Shown piece by piece: positions 11,865-23,545 of a stretch of 64,000 nt of DNA; the stretch's first letter is position 1; each line of letters starts with the position of its first letter. The stretch lies in NCBI RefSeq assembly GCF_026151205.1, contig NC_087074.1, positions 8,659,726-8,723,725 of the forward strand. Direction: 5' to 3'. The notes under the pieces are model-generated. The model was not told where the DNA came from. It made no database searches and saw only the letters and a list, made by a program, of their open reading frames with translations. The position numbers and the translations under genes are program-made. This stretch comes from Bolinopsis microptera. Taxonomy: Eukaryota > Ctenophora > Tentaculata > Lobata > Bolinopsidae.

Positions 11865-12245
11865 CCTTCCTATTTCATATTAAGTTTCATCAAAATAAGG
11901 CGTAAAATTGTTGATTAAGTTCACTTGAAATGTTTGCCATCACTACACACTAAGACGTAAATTATTTATACAAATGTGTATCAACAACCAGGAATATTTG
12001 GTTGATTTTCCATCGGAGAATTTGGTTTTGATCAGATTATCAAATAGACTAATAGAAATAAGTATTCAATCAACTGAAAATTGTTTAATATAAACATTTT
12101 TGTAAAAGTATATATAATATAATGAACTGTCTAGTAAATAAACTTTTTGTGGTCGTTCCTTCGTAGTATGATTAAATTGGACATATTTATTTAACTTCAC
12201 GTCATAATTTTACAATATTGTAATGGTAATATCAAATAAACCCTT

Positions 12246-15200
12246 TCAACCAAAAAGTGCATTGCAATTGTTCTCCGATGAGTTGCCGGAGTCTTCTTCC
12301 CCAAAACTGAAGGCAAATCCGGTCGAATTTCCGCCACTGGAACCTGAGCCTCCGCCAAAATCTGAGGAATCCTCGGCGCCACCAAACATACCGAAAGCTG
12401 AGGTAGAAGCGGACTCTGACTCAACGAAACCGAAGTTAAACTGGTCACCAGTCGAGTCTGCAGCTTCAAACATTGATTCCCCGGCTTGTGCTGTTGCAAA
12501 CTGAAACGGTAAATTTTTCGATTAGAATTTCCAAACATAAATTGTACACAGTTGCAGTATAACAGGAAGGGTGAAAAATTTACACTCAAAGCTGAGTCAG
12601 ATCATCTCAGAGATTGGGGACGGGTCACAAACAAAGCAGAGGTGAACAATTGTAACGTTACTCCGCTACTCTAGAGTCTTGGTAGTACCGTAGTTGGTCA
12701 GCTAAAATCTATGAACATCCGTTAATACCTTAATATCCTTTGTTGGGATAAGACCAAAAAATAAAATATCTAACAAATTATTGCTTCGAACTCCACGATG
12801 CCGACGTAACGTACCGACTCAAATTGGTTCGAGCTCAGCCACCAGAAAGTTTAACTTATGTCATGGTGGATGCGCGGACGTCGCACTTTTCACAACTTTT
12901 AGAATTTAGCGCGTTACTGTCTGCGACAAACTTTATGAAGGAGCATTAAGGTGTAGGAGCATTTGACCAATTTTTTAAATTATAAGTGTTGTTCAAGTTG
13001 ACACCGATGATTGGCATTGTTTATCAATATCATGGCACGATTCATTGGTTCACCGTTTTTAATAGTTTCAATCAATATTCAATATAAACATCGTGGCAAA
13101 AGTCTTCCTGTCAGTCTTATTTCAACATTATCAATATCTTGAATTACTACTGTATACATCGCATTCTTCAACGACAAAAGAAAAGATGATCATCGAAGCC
13201 GCAGACAGCGGATACTAGCACTCAAACAGATGAGCTGCCATCTGCTACAGTGGTCCCACATGTTACTAGAGAAGTGGTCCTGGTGAAGCCGGAACTACAG
13301 TAACTGCAGCTCCACCTGCACCCAAGACAATGCAGTCAGTTCCACTGCCCTGCATTATTGAAGTGAAACCGATCACTGCTCAAAGTATGAGCCTTCGATT
13401 TATCGGTTCTCATCCTGTCATCTGAGGTGACGTACAAAGAAGATATCCTGGTGACCCCATCACAAAAGAGGAACCCTAACCGTGTCTGCGTTTTAGTAAA
13501 CTACGATTTCATCATTTTAGCAGATACTATCAAGATTTTATCAGGATTTTAGCAACCACGACTTGGATTTTACCTACCACGTTGAGATTTTAAAAAGACA
13601 CGGGGAGAATACTAAAATAGCATAACAGATCAGTCCTACAGTGCCTCCTTGTAGAAAGGCAACCTGAAAAGAAGAACACTTCACATAAAGAGTCTTTGTC
13701 TCGATGAATGTCGCCATTCTACAAAATTTGTAGTTTGAAATTCGTTTTAGGAACATTTCAGGTTTGAGAGTTATTTTTCGATTGTTGCTACGGCTAGTTT
13801 TGTACCAACAACAGTAATCCGAGGACAACTCTAGCTAAATGGCTATCATAAAAAACATAATATCTAAAGACTCTAAATTAAAGAAAATCTCCGTTCCATC
13901 CGAAACTTACACTTCTCAACCATTCCTTCCATCATTTACTGAACACCAACTCATACAATGCCCATACAATGCCCAATGGCGAACTGTTTGCGTTGTCTTT
14001 AACACTAACGGCCTGATATCAAAGCTCGAGGATTCTATAGGGCTGGCCAAGTATGCTTCTTTGATGTAAAAGTTATAAACCCTAATTCAAAGTCTTATTT
14101 ACATCAGACAACAAAGAAAGTAATGGAAAAAGCCGAAAAACAGATGATCCGGAGCTATTATAACGATAGTATTATAAAGCAACAAGCAAAAACATTTGAA
14201 AATGTATTAGGTAATAAAATAGCTCACAAAAAGAGACAAAATTATAAATATAATGATGTGATTAGTTTTTTGCGTGGTAAATTTTTATTTTTAATTGTAT
14301 GTAATATACTATACTTCCCAAAAAAATGATGATTCATACACGAAACTTAGAGTTGGATAAATATATTTAGTTTGCTTTGTACAAAATCATAACTGTATAA
14401 TTCAATAATTCATAACTGTATAATTGAAAATATATAGTTAAGCTCGTTTAAAAACTCCTACTGCTCAATCGGATTTAAGTGTTTACCTGGTCAAATGTAA
14501 AACTAGCATCCTGTGCTTTAGTATTTTCAGTGGACGTCGCCTGATATGATTTAAGGGTTAACTATTGCATAACATAAAGACTAAAGAAAGGTTAAAAGTT
14601 TAAGAAAGAGATGAGTGGAATAATTTCGAAACTTCCTACGTTGGAACTGTTCATGCAATTTCGCCATAACTTTTTGCAGAAAATCTGACCAGGGATCAAT
14701 AATTGCGATGATATTTGTTTTTAGCTTACATTTGCCGGAGTGGTGTAAACACTAGTATCTTGAACATCATTATTATTTGTTGGGGCAACTGCAACTGGAG
14801 TAAAATATTCCTCTTTACCTGAAAATATTAGAGGCTGATTTCTTAGATGACATGACAAAGATTATCAATTAAATTTAACTTAATTAAATATGGGATTTTT
14901 TTAAACAAGTTGATAACACTCACTCGGATTTTTGGTTCGCTGGGAACCAGCAAATTTAGGAGGGTTAGCGGAAGCAAGGTCAGGAACATTCTTTGTGGAG
15001 ATATGTTTCGGAGTAACATACACATTTGGAGTGCTGGATGAATTGGGAGTGCTAAAAGTCTTCGGAGTAGTAAATGACTTTGGGGTGCTAAGATGTTTTG
15101 GGGTGCTAAGAGGTCTTGGAGTATGGACTGGTTTTGGTTTGCTCAGAGGTTTAGGAGAACTAAATGGTTTAAGAGAGCTGAATACTTTGGAGGTGGTGAC

Positions 15201-17911
15201 AGGTCTTGGAGTCTGCACCACCCTAGGTGAAGTTAACTTGGGTGTTGTGACTCCCACTGTGTTATATGACGATGAATTAGGTGTGGTTGGTACAGGTATC
15301 TGTGAAACAGGCCTGGGAAGAGGTTTGGGCGAGGCCACTAGGGCGGGTTTGCTAAGTTTGGGTGAAGGACAAAAGGAGACATGAGACGCTGGTTTCAACA
15401 ACTTGGGTACAAAGACCTTTACTGGCAGTACTTTAGGGGATGCAGGGAGAGAGGGTTTCTGTAGAGTGTTAATCCTGTAACTAGGAACGCTACGTCTTGT
15501 AACCGAGGCTGATGTAACCATCCCTGGGTTGGTAACTTTTGCTGAAGAAAGGTTTGGTGATGTGGCTGGTGAGGGAACTATCGTATTGGAATCTGAAGAA
15601 ACTGGGTCAGGTAGGACAGGAGAGAGGTTGTTGAATGGACTGGCCGAGGGTATGCTGCTGGTTATGTAAGGTGTGGAGGAGGGCAGCGGAATAGTTGCTG
15701 GCTCTTTTCCTACCCCCTGAAAATTATTTCGTGAAATAAAATGTAATTTAGGCCACTATATATATTTTGCAAAAAAAACATATTTTTCATTCAAGCCATG
15801 ATTTAAAAGGGCAATATTTTGCAGTTTATTCCTTTTCACCTGCATGAGGTCATCTTTTTCCGAAGTTTGCGGATTACTGAAGTAAGGACTACTTTGAACG
15901 TTCATTTTTTCAGAAACACTGTCCATCACTTTCCTATCGTCTACAGCTATCGTATTACCTGCAATTAAAACTATTTATTTGTAAGTTTTTACCAAGTTTT
16001 TATCAAGTACAACCCGACTATTTGTTGAGAATTAGTATTGTAAATATTTTTATTTTACTAGTTCTTTGCAATTTATTCCCTTGTTTTGTCTGCTCTAATG
16101 TTCAGGCTTCACTAACCTTGAATTGTATCCATTTCTTCCTCATTATTTTGACTTGTTCCATCATGCTGATTCGATTCATTCACTTCACACATCCTCTCAG
16201 TTGTTTCCATAGAGATCTCACAAACTGTAATTTGCTCAACTACTTCAGATGAATTGCCAGCGTCTTCATCCTGTCAAATAGATTTTGTGAGTTTAAATGA
16301 CACTTAATTTAGGAAATTTTAGATATTCTGATCTGACATTAATGTACGAGTACCTCGTATTAACGGCTCGACAAAAATTATATCAATTTATTAGGTGCAT
16401 GGATAATACACAATATTGATGTGGCGGGTCCATTATACCTGTTCTTGTTGATCAGCGATCATCGAATTTCTCTTATTATCATTTCGTTCATCGCAATCTT
16501 TAATACTCAGCTCCTTCATTTCTTCCTCTGAAAATCGCATTAATAATTTTAGAATGTTTTTACAAAACTGAACTTTAATAATTGCCTCAACAAGGTACCC
16601 GAGCTGAGGAAGATTTCTAATTATAGGAGGACAATAGTTTATTCAGGGAGGACAATACCTACTCATTATAATTACTTACTTTTTTCTCTGATCCCTTTTA
16701 ACTGTTCCTCCCGTTCTTGAACTGCAATATTGTTGTGTAAGCTGGACTTTCATGTTGGGTGATGCTATAATTGGAATTGATTGACTTAACATAAGATCAT
16801 TAACGTCGATGATATTTAAAGATATTATGGCCTTTCATATCATATTAGTATTGACCAATACTGTTAGAGTTCACATTCCTATTAAGAACTGAATTTATTC
16901 GTTTAAATCAATACAAATATCAATTTGACAATGTACCTTTATTTCTAAGAGCTGCAACCTCATCCTCCAACAACATGATCTGTGGTACCCCAGGAAAGGA
17001 ACAGTATACCTTCTGGTGACTGGCCCAGGTATCACGGTAACGTTGCAGGGCCTTCTCGTACTGATCAGCTCGCTTCTTACCATCCTCTTGTAGCCGGCCA
17101 AGCTTCTTGTATGTTTCACTGACATGCTGGTGGGACATCTTGTTGGCGCAGGTTAACCTGGAGAGGTTGTACTGTTATTATGTATGCAATAAGAATAAAA
17201 CAAAGTTGCAGGAATAAAACAACATTTAATTTGAATCATTTATATCAAGTTTATTGAAGTATTTCAACATCGGAATGGAGGAAAAAAACAGTATTCATCC
17301 ATGACACAATGAAGCCTACAGGTTCTACAAATTGGTACTTGCATACTCAATTGCACAGGCAAGTACTCAACCGGCGAGTATAAGTACTCAACCAAAACAA
17401 TAACTTTCTCACGTGACAATTAGAGACTGATTAGCAGTGACCTGTCTCTCCACATCCTGAACTTCCCGGCTGAGTAGAGCGTTCTGTTGCTCTGTTTCAC
17501 CTGTCTGACTCTTCAGTGTATTGATCTGATTCTGGAGAGCTTTTTTATGTAAAAACGAGGTTTGATGTAATAAAGGTAAGAAGTATTGTATTCAAATATA
17601 GGCAGAACAGATATTTGAAGCAGACAGGGCCCACTGCACCATAATCTTAAGATTTACTTTTACTCACTTGTTTGTTTTTCTTTCTCGTAATCAATCAATC
17701 TGACTAACTTCTTATTTTCATACTCTGAAGAGTATCAAGTTACTTTGGCTGATGATAATTTATATTTATAACCACGTACGAGCTTTATTAAATGGATGGT
17801 ATCACTTTTATCTGACAATTAATAATAAATATAAGTTTATATGGTTTATTGTAGTGCCCACCTTCTTTGTTGATCAGCTCATGAAGATTCTCGGTCAGCA
17901 AATCACACATC
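12246..17911 (-). CDS. SIX6OS1-like synaptonemal complex central element protein, 12 exons
   Basis: Exons: 17862-17911 (ATG 17910), 17668-17724, 17413-17539, 16937-17157, 16680-16721, 16439-16527, 16117-16270, 15840-15958, 14924-15716, 14730-14818, 14487-14510 (24-nt microexon) and 12246-12500. All phases agree and give 672 aa. An N-terminal coiled coil (about residues 1-135) contains YEKALQRYRDTWASHQKVY and a following FPG, resembling the QYKEVLKQYQLKYSET region of vertebrate SIX6OS1. A long Ser/Thr/Pro/Lys-rich middle follows. The C-terminus has FG and FxFxFG motifs (GFAFSFGEE), like the FSFPFSFG end of SIX6OS1. In vertebrates that protein acts in meiotic chromosome synapsis. The assignment rests on layout and these motifs. 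An upstream coding exon before 17911 cannot be excluded. Exon 14924-15716 has many TPK/SPK repeats. Confidence 0.65.
12501..14486 (-). other. Last intron of the SIX6OS1-like gene; nothing identified inside
   Basis: A 2-kb intron. It holds short open stretches at 13839-14069 and 14123-14329 on + that look like remnants of something once coding, but I recognise no domain, terminal repeat or target duplication. Confidence 0.5.
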
Positions 17912-18482
17912 CTAAGAAAATTGTTTTAATTGTTTCAATATTCCTCAACACATCATATTCCAAGAACATCATCTTTCAAGAACTGCCTCGCAGTTCTTAA
18001 TCACGAAAAATAATGGAATAAAAGGGAATCGGAAACCTCGTAGTCGTATTCATATTATCAAGGTTTCCTTTTCAGAAAATCATATCTTAGCTTAGTAGTT
18101 GGTTAATCTTACTCATCATTCTGAGAATGTGTGTCTAACACTTATGATAATTTCCATTGTTTGACTTCAATCTATTATTTGGAAATGGTTTCACAAGTTA
18201 CTGCTAACGGTCCTAGTGACAAACATCACAACAGAGCTGACAGTTAACAACTAGTTCTGCAGATGGTACATAAAGAAATTACCGTGGTCACAAACTAAAG
18301 TTTGTTGTAGATCCATATATTCAGTAAAAACTGGACGTGTCTGAGATCATCTGATAAGCTGGTGTTAACACCTACTTTCTAAACTTCTCACCGAAGGAAA
18401 CAATTGAGCACCATCGTATTTAAGGCAGAACACCGATGGGTGCAGGTCATATTCTCGGTTTCTGAAGCAGAAAAGTATCGCT
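17912..18482. promoter_or_regulatory. Intergenic region with TATA-like box before the PLAT-like gene
   Basis: A region of about 570 bp between two divergent genes, likely holding promoters for both. TATTTAAG at about 18417 lies 66 bp upstream of the ATG at 18483 and could be its TATA box. No other motif stands out. Confidence 0.35.
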
Positions 18483-19277
18483 ATGTTGCGTGGTATTCTA
18501 TTCTTGTCCTGTCTCTATTTGAGTGGTGCAGAGTCGACAACCTACTACTTGGAAGTGCTGCTTCACAAGATAGATGATGCAAGTTGTGACAACTGCAAAA
18601 TCTCCGCTCTAGTCTACTCTCAAGAAGATAAATTAGGTAGGGTATATTCTGCTGACCTTGGACAGCTTGACAAGCCACAACAAAACGACTTCAAGTCAGA
18701 TGAATGGGACTATTTCTCTGCGAGAGCGGAGGATATTGGAATCATTGAGTGCATTGAGTTCTATGCAAAGAGTAGTGACGGAATCCTTGTAAGTCAAGTG
18801 AGAATATTTTCAACTTCTCATTCTCAGCCAATACACGTTTACAATACAGTAGGCAAATGGCTATCCAACAAATCCATCAAAGATCATGTTCCCAAATTGA
18901 AGCTTTGTTCCCAAGGAATAGAGACATACTTCATCACCACAAAAGTGTCCACAAAAGATAGTGCTGAATCCAGCAACATTCATTTGACAGCAGTTATTGA
19001 AGGAGCAGAGGCATCAACGAAAACAGGATACTTTAGGCATGCAAGACAAAACGACTTTAGAAGGGGGACACACGACACATTCGTATTTCAGAATCTAAAG
19101 GAGGTGCATGGTGTAAAATGTATAACCTTGAAAGCTGGTGGAGATGACTGTCTGAAACTGGAATGGATAAAAGTTGAGTCCTCCACACAACCGACAGTTA
19201 CGTTCGAGAATGAGAACCTCACAAGTCTCTCCAGTGACAGAAGAGAAGGTGCTAGTTCTCTTAAACTTTGCAAATAA
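18483..19277 (+). CDS. Secreted protein with two PLAT/LH2-like repeats, single exon
   Basis: 264 aa. A signal peptide (MLRGILFLSCLYLSGAES) is followed by two similar beta-rich repeats, about residues 20-110 and 145-235. Both carry the PLAT-like pattern of an opening strand (YYLEVLLHK; YFITTKVST), then QNDFKSDEWDYF or QNDFRRGTHDTF, then a strand ending in I or L before an acidic stretch (IECIEFY; VKCITLK). Cys pairs (CDNC in repeat 1; single Cys in repeat 2) suggest an extracellular site. PLAT domains bind lipids or proteins. The enzyme-free, two-repeat layout suggests a lectin- or mucus-type secreted factor, but that is inference. No intron is needed. Confidence 0.75.
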   Translation: MLRGILFLSCLYLSGAESTTYYLEVLLHKIDDASCDNCKISALVYSQEDKLGRVYSADLGQLDKPQQNDFKSDEWDYFSARAEDIGIIECIEFYAKSSDGILVSQVRIFSTSHSQPIHVYNTVGKWLSNKSIKDHVPKLKLCSQGIETYFITTKVSTKDSAESSNIHLTAVIEGAEASTKTGYFRHARQNDFRRGTHDTFVFQNLKEVHGVKCITLKAGGDDCLKLEWIKVESSTQPTVTFENENLTSLSSDRREGASSLKLCK

Positions 19278-19643
19278 CTTTGCAAAGAAAATAGACACCT
19301 TTCAACTCATCGAATTTATTTTAAACTTTTTTTCATCCCTAAATATAAATCAAGTCGTTTTACTTCCTTTGATAAGATGACCTGAAGTGTGCTAAATTGC
19401 TAAATTGTGTCTGAGGATGTGATGTCACACTGCAAATGCAAGTCATGATAAGCTGCAGCGTAACACACACCACTCAATTACCTCGTCCTCACAATTACAT
19501 CATGTTTTACATCTGTGTTTGGCTACCCAGTTACAGCCTCAGCTGAGGGTGCTATTATTAAGTTCACACAATCTTCACATCCAAGAAACACTTCAATTGT
19601 TATGCCAGGTAAACTGAATAACTAAACCATCTAGCAAAGTACA
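19278..19643. other. Intergenic region, no gene seen
   Basis: 3' flank of the PLAT-like gene, running into the repeat block. No feature seen. Confidence 0.5.
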
Positions 19644-19669
19644 GGGGGGGGGGGGGGCGGCGCGGGGGG
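19644..19669. repeat. Poly-G run
   Basis: Fourteen G, then CGGCGCGGGGGG. The first of several long G or C runs in 19.6-23.0 kb; elsewhere such runs form the ends of inverted-repeat elements. Confidence 0.9.
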
Positions 19670-20009
19670 CTAAAATTCAATACCCATACGTTGGGTCTTA
19701 TACCTACCGCCGTATTTTATATTTGAGATTTGTTGCTTTGCAGATGGCATACTGTACCTACTTGTTCGATGATTCAGTCACAAAAATTAGAAAATTCGAT
19801 TTTTAGGGGCCACACCCGATCAACATTGAATTGCTTATACTCGTGTGTGTGAACATGTTAGAGACTCTGTTGTAACATATTGCAATAGGTTATTGAATCT
19901 GGAATATAATCTGAAAAGATGGTGCAAAACGGATTTAAAATGACGAAATTATCATGCAATTTGTTTATCTTGTTAGCAAAATTGACAGGAATCGACCGGA
20001 ATTGGCAAT

Positions 20010-20150
20010 TTTGAGCTATCCCGGTCCCGGTCCCGGTCAAATGCTGATTTATGATCCCGGTCCCGGTCCCGGTTAATTCATGATTCTTGGTCCCGGTCCT
20101 GGTCCCCGGGTCCCGGTCAATCACTCAAATTTGCTGGGATTTTGACCGGG
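20010..20150. repeat. CCGGTC hexamer repeat block, unit 1
   Basis: Repeats of CCCGGT with spacers such as CAAATGCTGATTTATGAT and TTAATTCATGATTCTTGG, following AATCGACCGGAATTGGCAAT. The same ordered block recurs at 21675-21826 plus 22537-22620, where it is split by an inserted element. Confidence 0.85.
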
Positions 20151-20296
20151 ATCTTTTACATAATTTCATTCACTGTGATTTTAAGTTTTTCCTTTCATTC
20201 ATTGTGAATTTCATCTTTAAATATCCTCTGAGCCAAATAAAACAATGTTTAAAATTGCTAAACAAGTTTGAGTAATAAATTATGATCATGAATTAA

Positions 20297-21669
20297 GGGG
20301 GGGGGGGGGGTTCACCCTGATTTTTTTGTGAAACTTGGTTTCGAGATAGCAGTTGACCAACAAACTAGGACCGGTGACCGAACTTTTGAGGGGGTCCCCG
20401 ACCCCGACCGCCAAACGGTGCCCGCGGGGCAGCCACGCCCATATTTGGTTCAAATTAGGCCCAATTTAGCCAAATACCCTGAACATGCCCAAAACCCAGA
20501 TTTTATGTGCTCTTCTTGTAGCTAGTGGTCCCCTGAACAAGTATATGAATTTTCATCAAGATTGGGCAAAAAATGACTGAGTTATGAGCCAAAAACCATA
20601 TGACCATATTTGGGCATACGCACCAAATTTGATCGATTTTGGCCCATAAATTGGTCAAATATCAATATTTTTGAATGAAACCAACTTTATATGAAAGGTA
20701 AGCTTATACTACACATTCTCCATGATTATCAGCTCAGTATCTACCTAACTGTGGATTCTGTGTTCAAATAATCACAAAAAATGAACTAAATCGTGCTCCA
20801 TATCTCAGTTCGCGATATTTGCGAAACTGATTTCGCTCAAAACAATAGAACTCAATAGGGTTTCAATATTTTTACATGAAATTTTCAGAATCAACGTAGA
20901 ATCGCATTTCGACCTTATCTCTTGTATTGAAATTTTGAGTTAGGCCTTTAAAAAATTTGGCGGCCAAATTCCAAAATTTGCCAGGCATTTTTCAGAATTT
21001 GGCCGCCAAATTTTTTTAAAGGCCTAACTCAAAATTTCAATACAAGAGATAAGGTCGAAATGCGATTCTACGTTGATTCTGAAAATTTCATGTAAAAATA
21101 TTGAAACCCTATTGAGTTCTATTGTTTTGAGCGAAATCAGTTTCGCAAATATCGCGAACTGAGATATGGAGCACGATTTAGTTCATTTTTTGTGATTATT
21201 TGAACACAGAATCCACAGTTAGGTAGATACTGAGCTGATAATCATGGAGAATGTGTAGTATAAGCTTACCTTTCATATAAAGTTGGTTTCATTCAAAAAT
21301 ATTGATATTTGACCAATTTATGGGCCAAAATCGATCAAATTTGGTGCGTATGCCCAAATATGGTCATATGGTTTTTGGCTCATAACTCAGTCATTTTTTG
21401 CCCAATCTTGATGAAAATTCATATACTTGTTCAGGGGACCACTAGCTACAAGAAGAGCGCATAAAATCTGGGTTTTGGGCATGTTCAGGGTATTTGGCTA
21501 AATTGGGCCTAATTTGAACCAAATATGGGCGTGGCTGCCCCGCGGGCACCGTTTGGCGGTCGGGGTCGGGGACCCCCTCAAAAGTTCGGTCACCGGTCCT
21601 AGTTTGTTGGTCAACTGCTATCTCGAAACCAAGTTTCACAAAAAAATCAGGGTGAACCCCCCCCCCCCC
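20297..21669. mobile_element. Long foldback (hairpin) element with G-run and C-run ends
   Basis: Two arms of about 675 bp (20297-20971 and 20995-21669) are almost perfect inverted copies around a 23-bp spacer. The outer ends are 14 G on the left and 13 C on the right, followed inward by TTCACCCTGATTTTTTTGTG and its complement. Both sides are flanked by TTAA, a possible target duplication. The arms differ at only a few sites (for example a C/T change near 20511 and 21454), so the inversion is young or kept alike by conversion. A transcript would fold into a long double-stranded RNA. No transposase is present. Confidence 0.9.
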
Positions 21670-21674
21670 TTAAC

Positions 21675-21826
21675 CAGTAATCGACCGGAATTCCCGGTAC
21701 CGGGATTGGCAATTTTGAGCTATCCTGGTCCCGGTCCTGGTCCCGGTCAAGTCACATTTTTCATCCCGGTCCCGGTCAAATACTGATTTATGATCCCGGT
21801 CCTGGTCCCGGTTAATTCAGGATTCT
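21675..21826. repeat. CCGGTC hexamer repeat block, unit 2 (left part)
   Basis: Same order as unit 1: ATCGACCGGAATT, GGCAATTTTGAGCTATCC, hexamers, TGATTTATGATCCCGG, TTAATTCAGGATTCT. It then breaks off at a G-run and resumes at 22537. Confidence 0.85.
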
Positions 21827-22505
21827 GGGGGGGGGGGGGGGGGGGCCAACCATATTAAAGTATATTAAAATGTAGGATTTTTCCCGACTTTAATATACTT
21901 TAATATACCTACAATATACTTTAATATATCCCTATTTCCTTGGAGGCCTACATCAAAAATTGTTGCCCAAAATAAGCTTGAAATGCAATTCTTAATCGAT
22001 TCCAAAAAGTTCTTGAAAAAATATTGAAAACTGATGGAGTTATTTCAATTTTAATGAATAGAAGTCATTTTTGCTAGTATTCCGAACCGAGATATTATGT
22101 GCAATTTTCCCAATTTTGTTCATGGAGGTCTTTTTACTTAGTATCCACTATATTCAACAAACACTGAGTTATATCTTTCACATAGATCAGAGTTAGTATC
22201 ATTAAAAAATATCGAAATTTTATCGAATTTGGGCAAAAGCGAATTTGGGCAAAAGTGTATGCCCAAATATGGGCATATTTTTTAAAGCTCATAGCTCAGC
22301 CAATTTTCGACCAATCGCGATGGAAATTCATGTACTAGTCCTAAAACAGGCTTATCTTGCGAATCTGAGTGAAAAATATAGTTCATCATGAAGATCTTAA
22401 CGAAGAATATAAATTTTCTAATTGTAGGTATATTAAAGTATATTAAAATGTAGGATTTTTTCCGATTTTGCCCCGGGGATATACTTTAATATACTTTAAT
22501 ATGGT

Positions 22506-22536
<31 letters not shown>
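21827..22536. mobile_element. 710-bp TIR element with G-run/C-run ends and 5-bp target duplication
   Basis: The left end is 19 G then CCAACCATATTAAAGTATAT; the right end is the complement of CAACCATATTAAAGTATATT preceded by 29 C. ATTCT lies immediately on both sides (21822-21826 and 22537-22541). Unit 1 of the host repeat shows the empty site (GATTCTTGG at about 20090), so insertion and target duplication are directly visible. Internal ATATTAAAGTATATTAAA motifs recur as subterminal repeats. It is non-autonomous. Confidence 0.85.
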
Positions 22537-22537
<1 letters not shown>

Positions 22538-22620
22538 TTCTTGGTCCTGGTCCTGGTCCCGGTCCCGGTCAGGCCTGAAATCATGTCCCGGTCGATTCCT
22601 GAAAATTTATTGGGTAATCG
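22537..22620. repeat. CCGGTC hexamer repeat block, unit 2 (right part)
   Basis: Continues unit 2 after the 710-bp insertion with ATTCTTGGTCCTGGTCC and further CCGGTC hexamers. Confidence 0.85.
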
Positions 22621-22981
22621 ATGATTACCCAATTACGACACCGTAATTGGGCTCTCTGCACGATTCCCATAGTGCGGATCTAGCCTCAACCCACAAACTC
22701 GTTATGCTTCATATTGCGGTCATCTGAGAAGCTAGTACTCTCATTTTTCAGGACAAATTTAAATGGTCAAACACAAGTCAATAAAATTTGGCTCGATCCA
22801 ACTATCCAAACTATCAAATAAATGCGAAAATTAACCTCCATTTGAAAAACATGAACACGAATATTTTTCGATTTGACAAATTCCTCAAACCAGTGGTGGT
22901 AGTAGGTCATACCAGTTGTTGTTGTGTATCTTTTGTACTCAGTGACCGAGATATTAAGTTCAACTAATGGGTACTGACTAT

Positions 22982-22984
<3 letters not shown>

Positions 22985-23020
<36 letters not shown>
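22985..23020. repeat. Poly-C run
   Basis: Thirty-six consecutive C between ordinary AT-rich sequence. It could be the end of a third element of the G-run/C-run type, but no partner end was found. Confidence 0.9.
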
Positions 23021-23445
23021 TGTATTTTATCGCAACCAATTTTGGATAACAAATATAATCACTTTTCGATTTAGATCTACATCTGAAGGCTGAAATAATC
23101 ACTTAAAAATCCAAACAATCTACATTGAAACCCGAATTGTTTTGAAATAAATGAAACATGAAATTTCAATGAAACAAGAAATTTAATTTTAGCACATTTT
23201 GCAGAATCAACAAATTTATATAACAATAAAAATATAATTCTCATTTTGCGTATGACTTTCTATCCTTGACTGCTAATTGGGTTGAAAACGGACAGGGGCA
23301 AGGAATGTGCGGGCCTGAATTCTGAAAGCTTTTGCCGACACACCGAAACATTAGTCCAATGGTTTTTTGGAGACAACAAAGCTTGAACCCAGGCAAACAT
23401 CCGAATTATTCAAAATACTGCTGCACCACAAGCCCCAAAAATTAT

Positions 23446-23528
23446 TACCAGAGATGGGGTTCGAACCCATGCGTGCATCTGCACATTGGAACTTAAGTCC
23501 AACTCCTTAACCACTCGGACACCCTGGT
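23446..23528 (-). tRNA. tRNA-Leu (UAA), copy 1
   Basis: 83 nt on minus: acceptor ACCAGGG pairs with CTCTGGT and the discriminator is A. The A box is TGTCCGAGTGG, the anticodon arm TTGGA-CTTAAGT-TCCAA has anticodon TAA, a long variable arm (TGTGCAGATGCACG) fits a class II tRNA, and the B box is GGGTTCGAACCC. No intron. An identical copy lies at 33223-33305. The preceding 250 bp are also similar at both sites, so the gene was duplicated with its flank. Confidence 0.93.
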
Positions 23529-23545
23529 ATGTAAGTAAAACATTC

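Noticed and set aside
14932-15384. 150-codon Gly/Leu/Val-rich frame on + strand
   Set aside because: Antisense shadow of the TPK/SPK-rich exon of the SIX6OS1-like gene.
20328-20525. Mirrored 65-codon frames in the foldback arms
   Set aside because: Identical because the arms are inverted copies; no homology and no start context.
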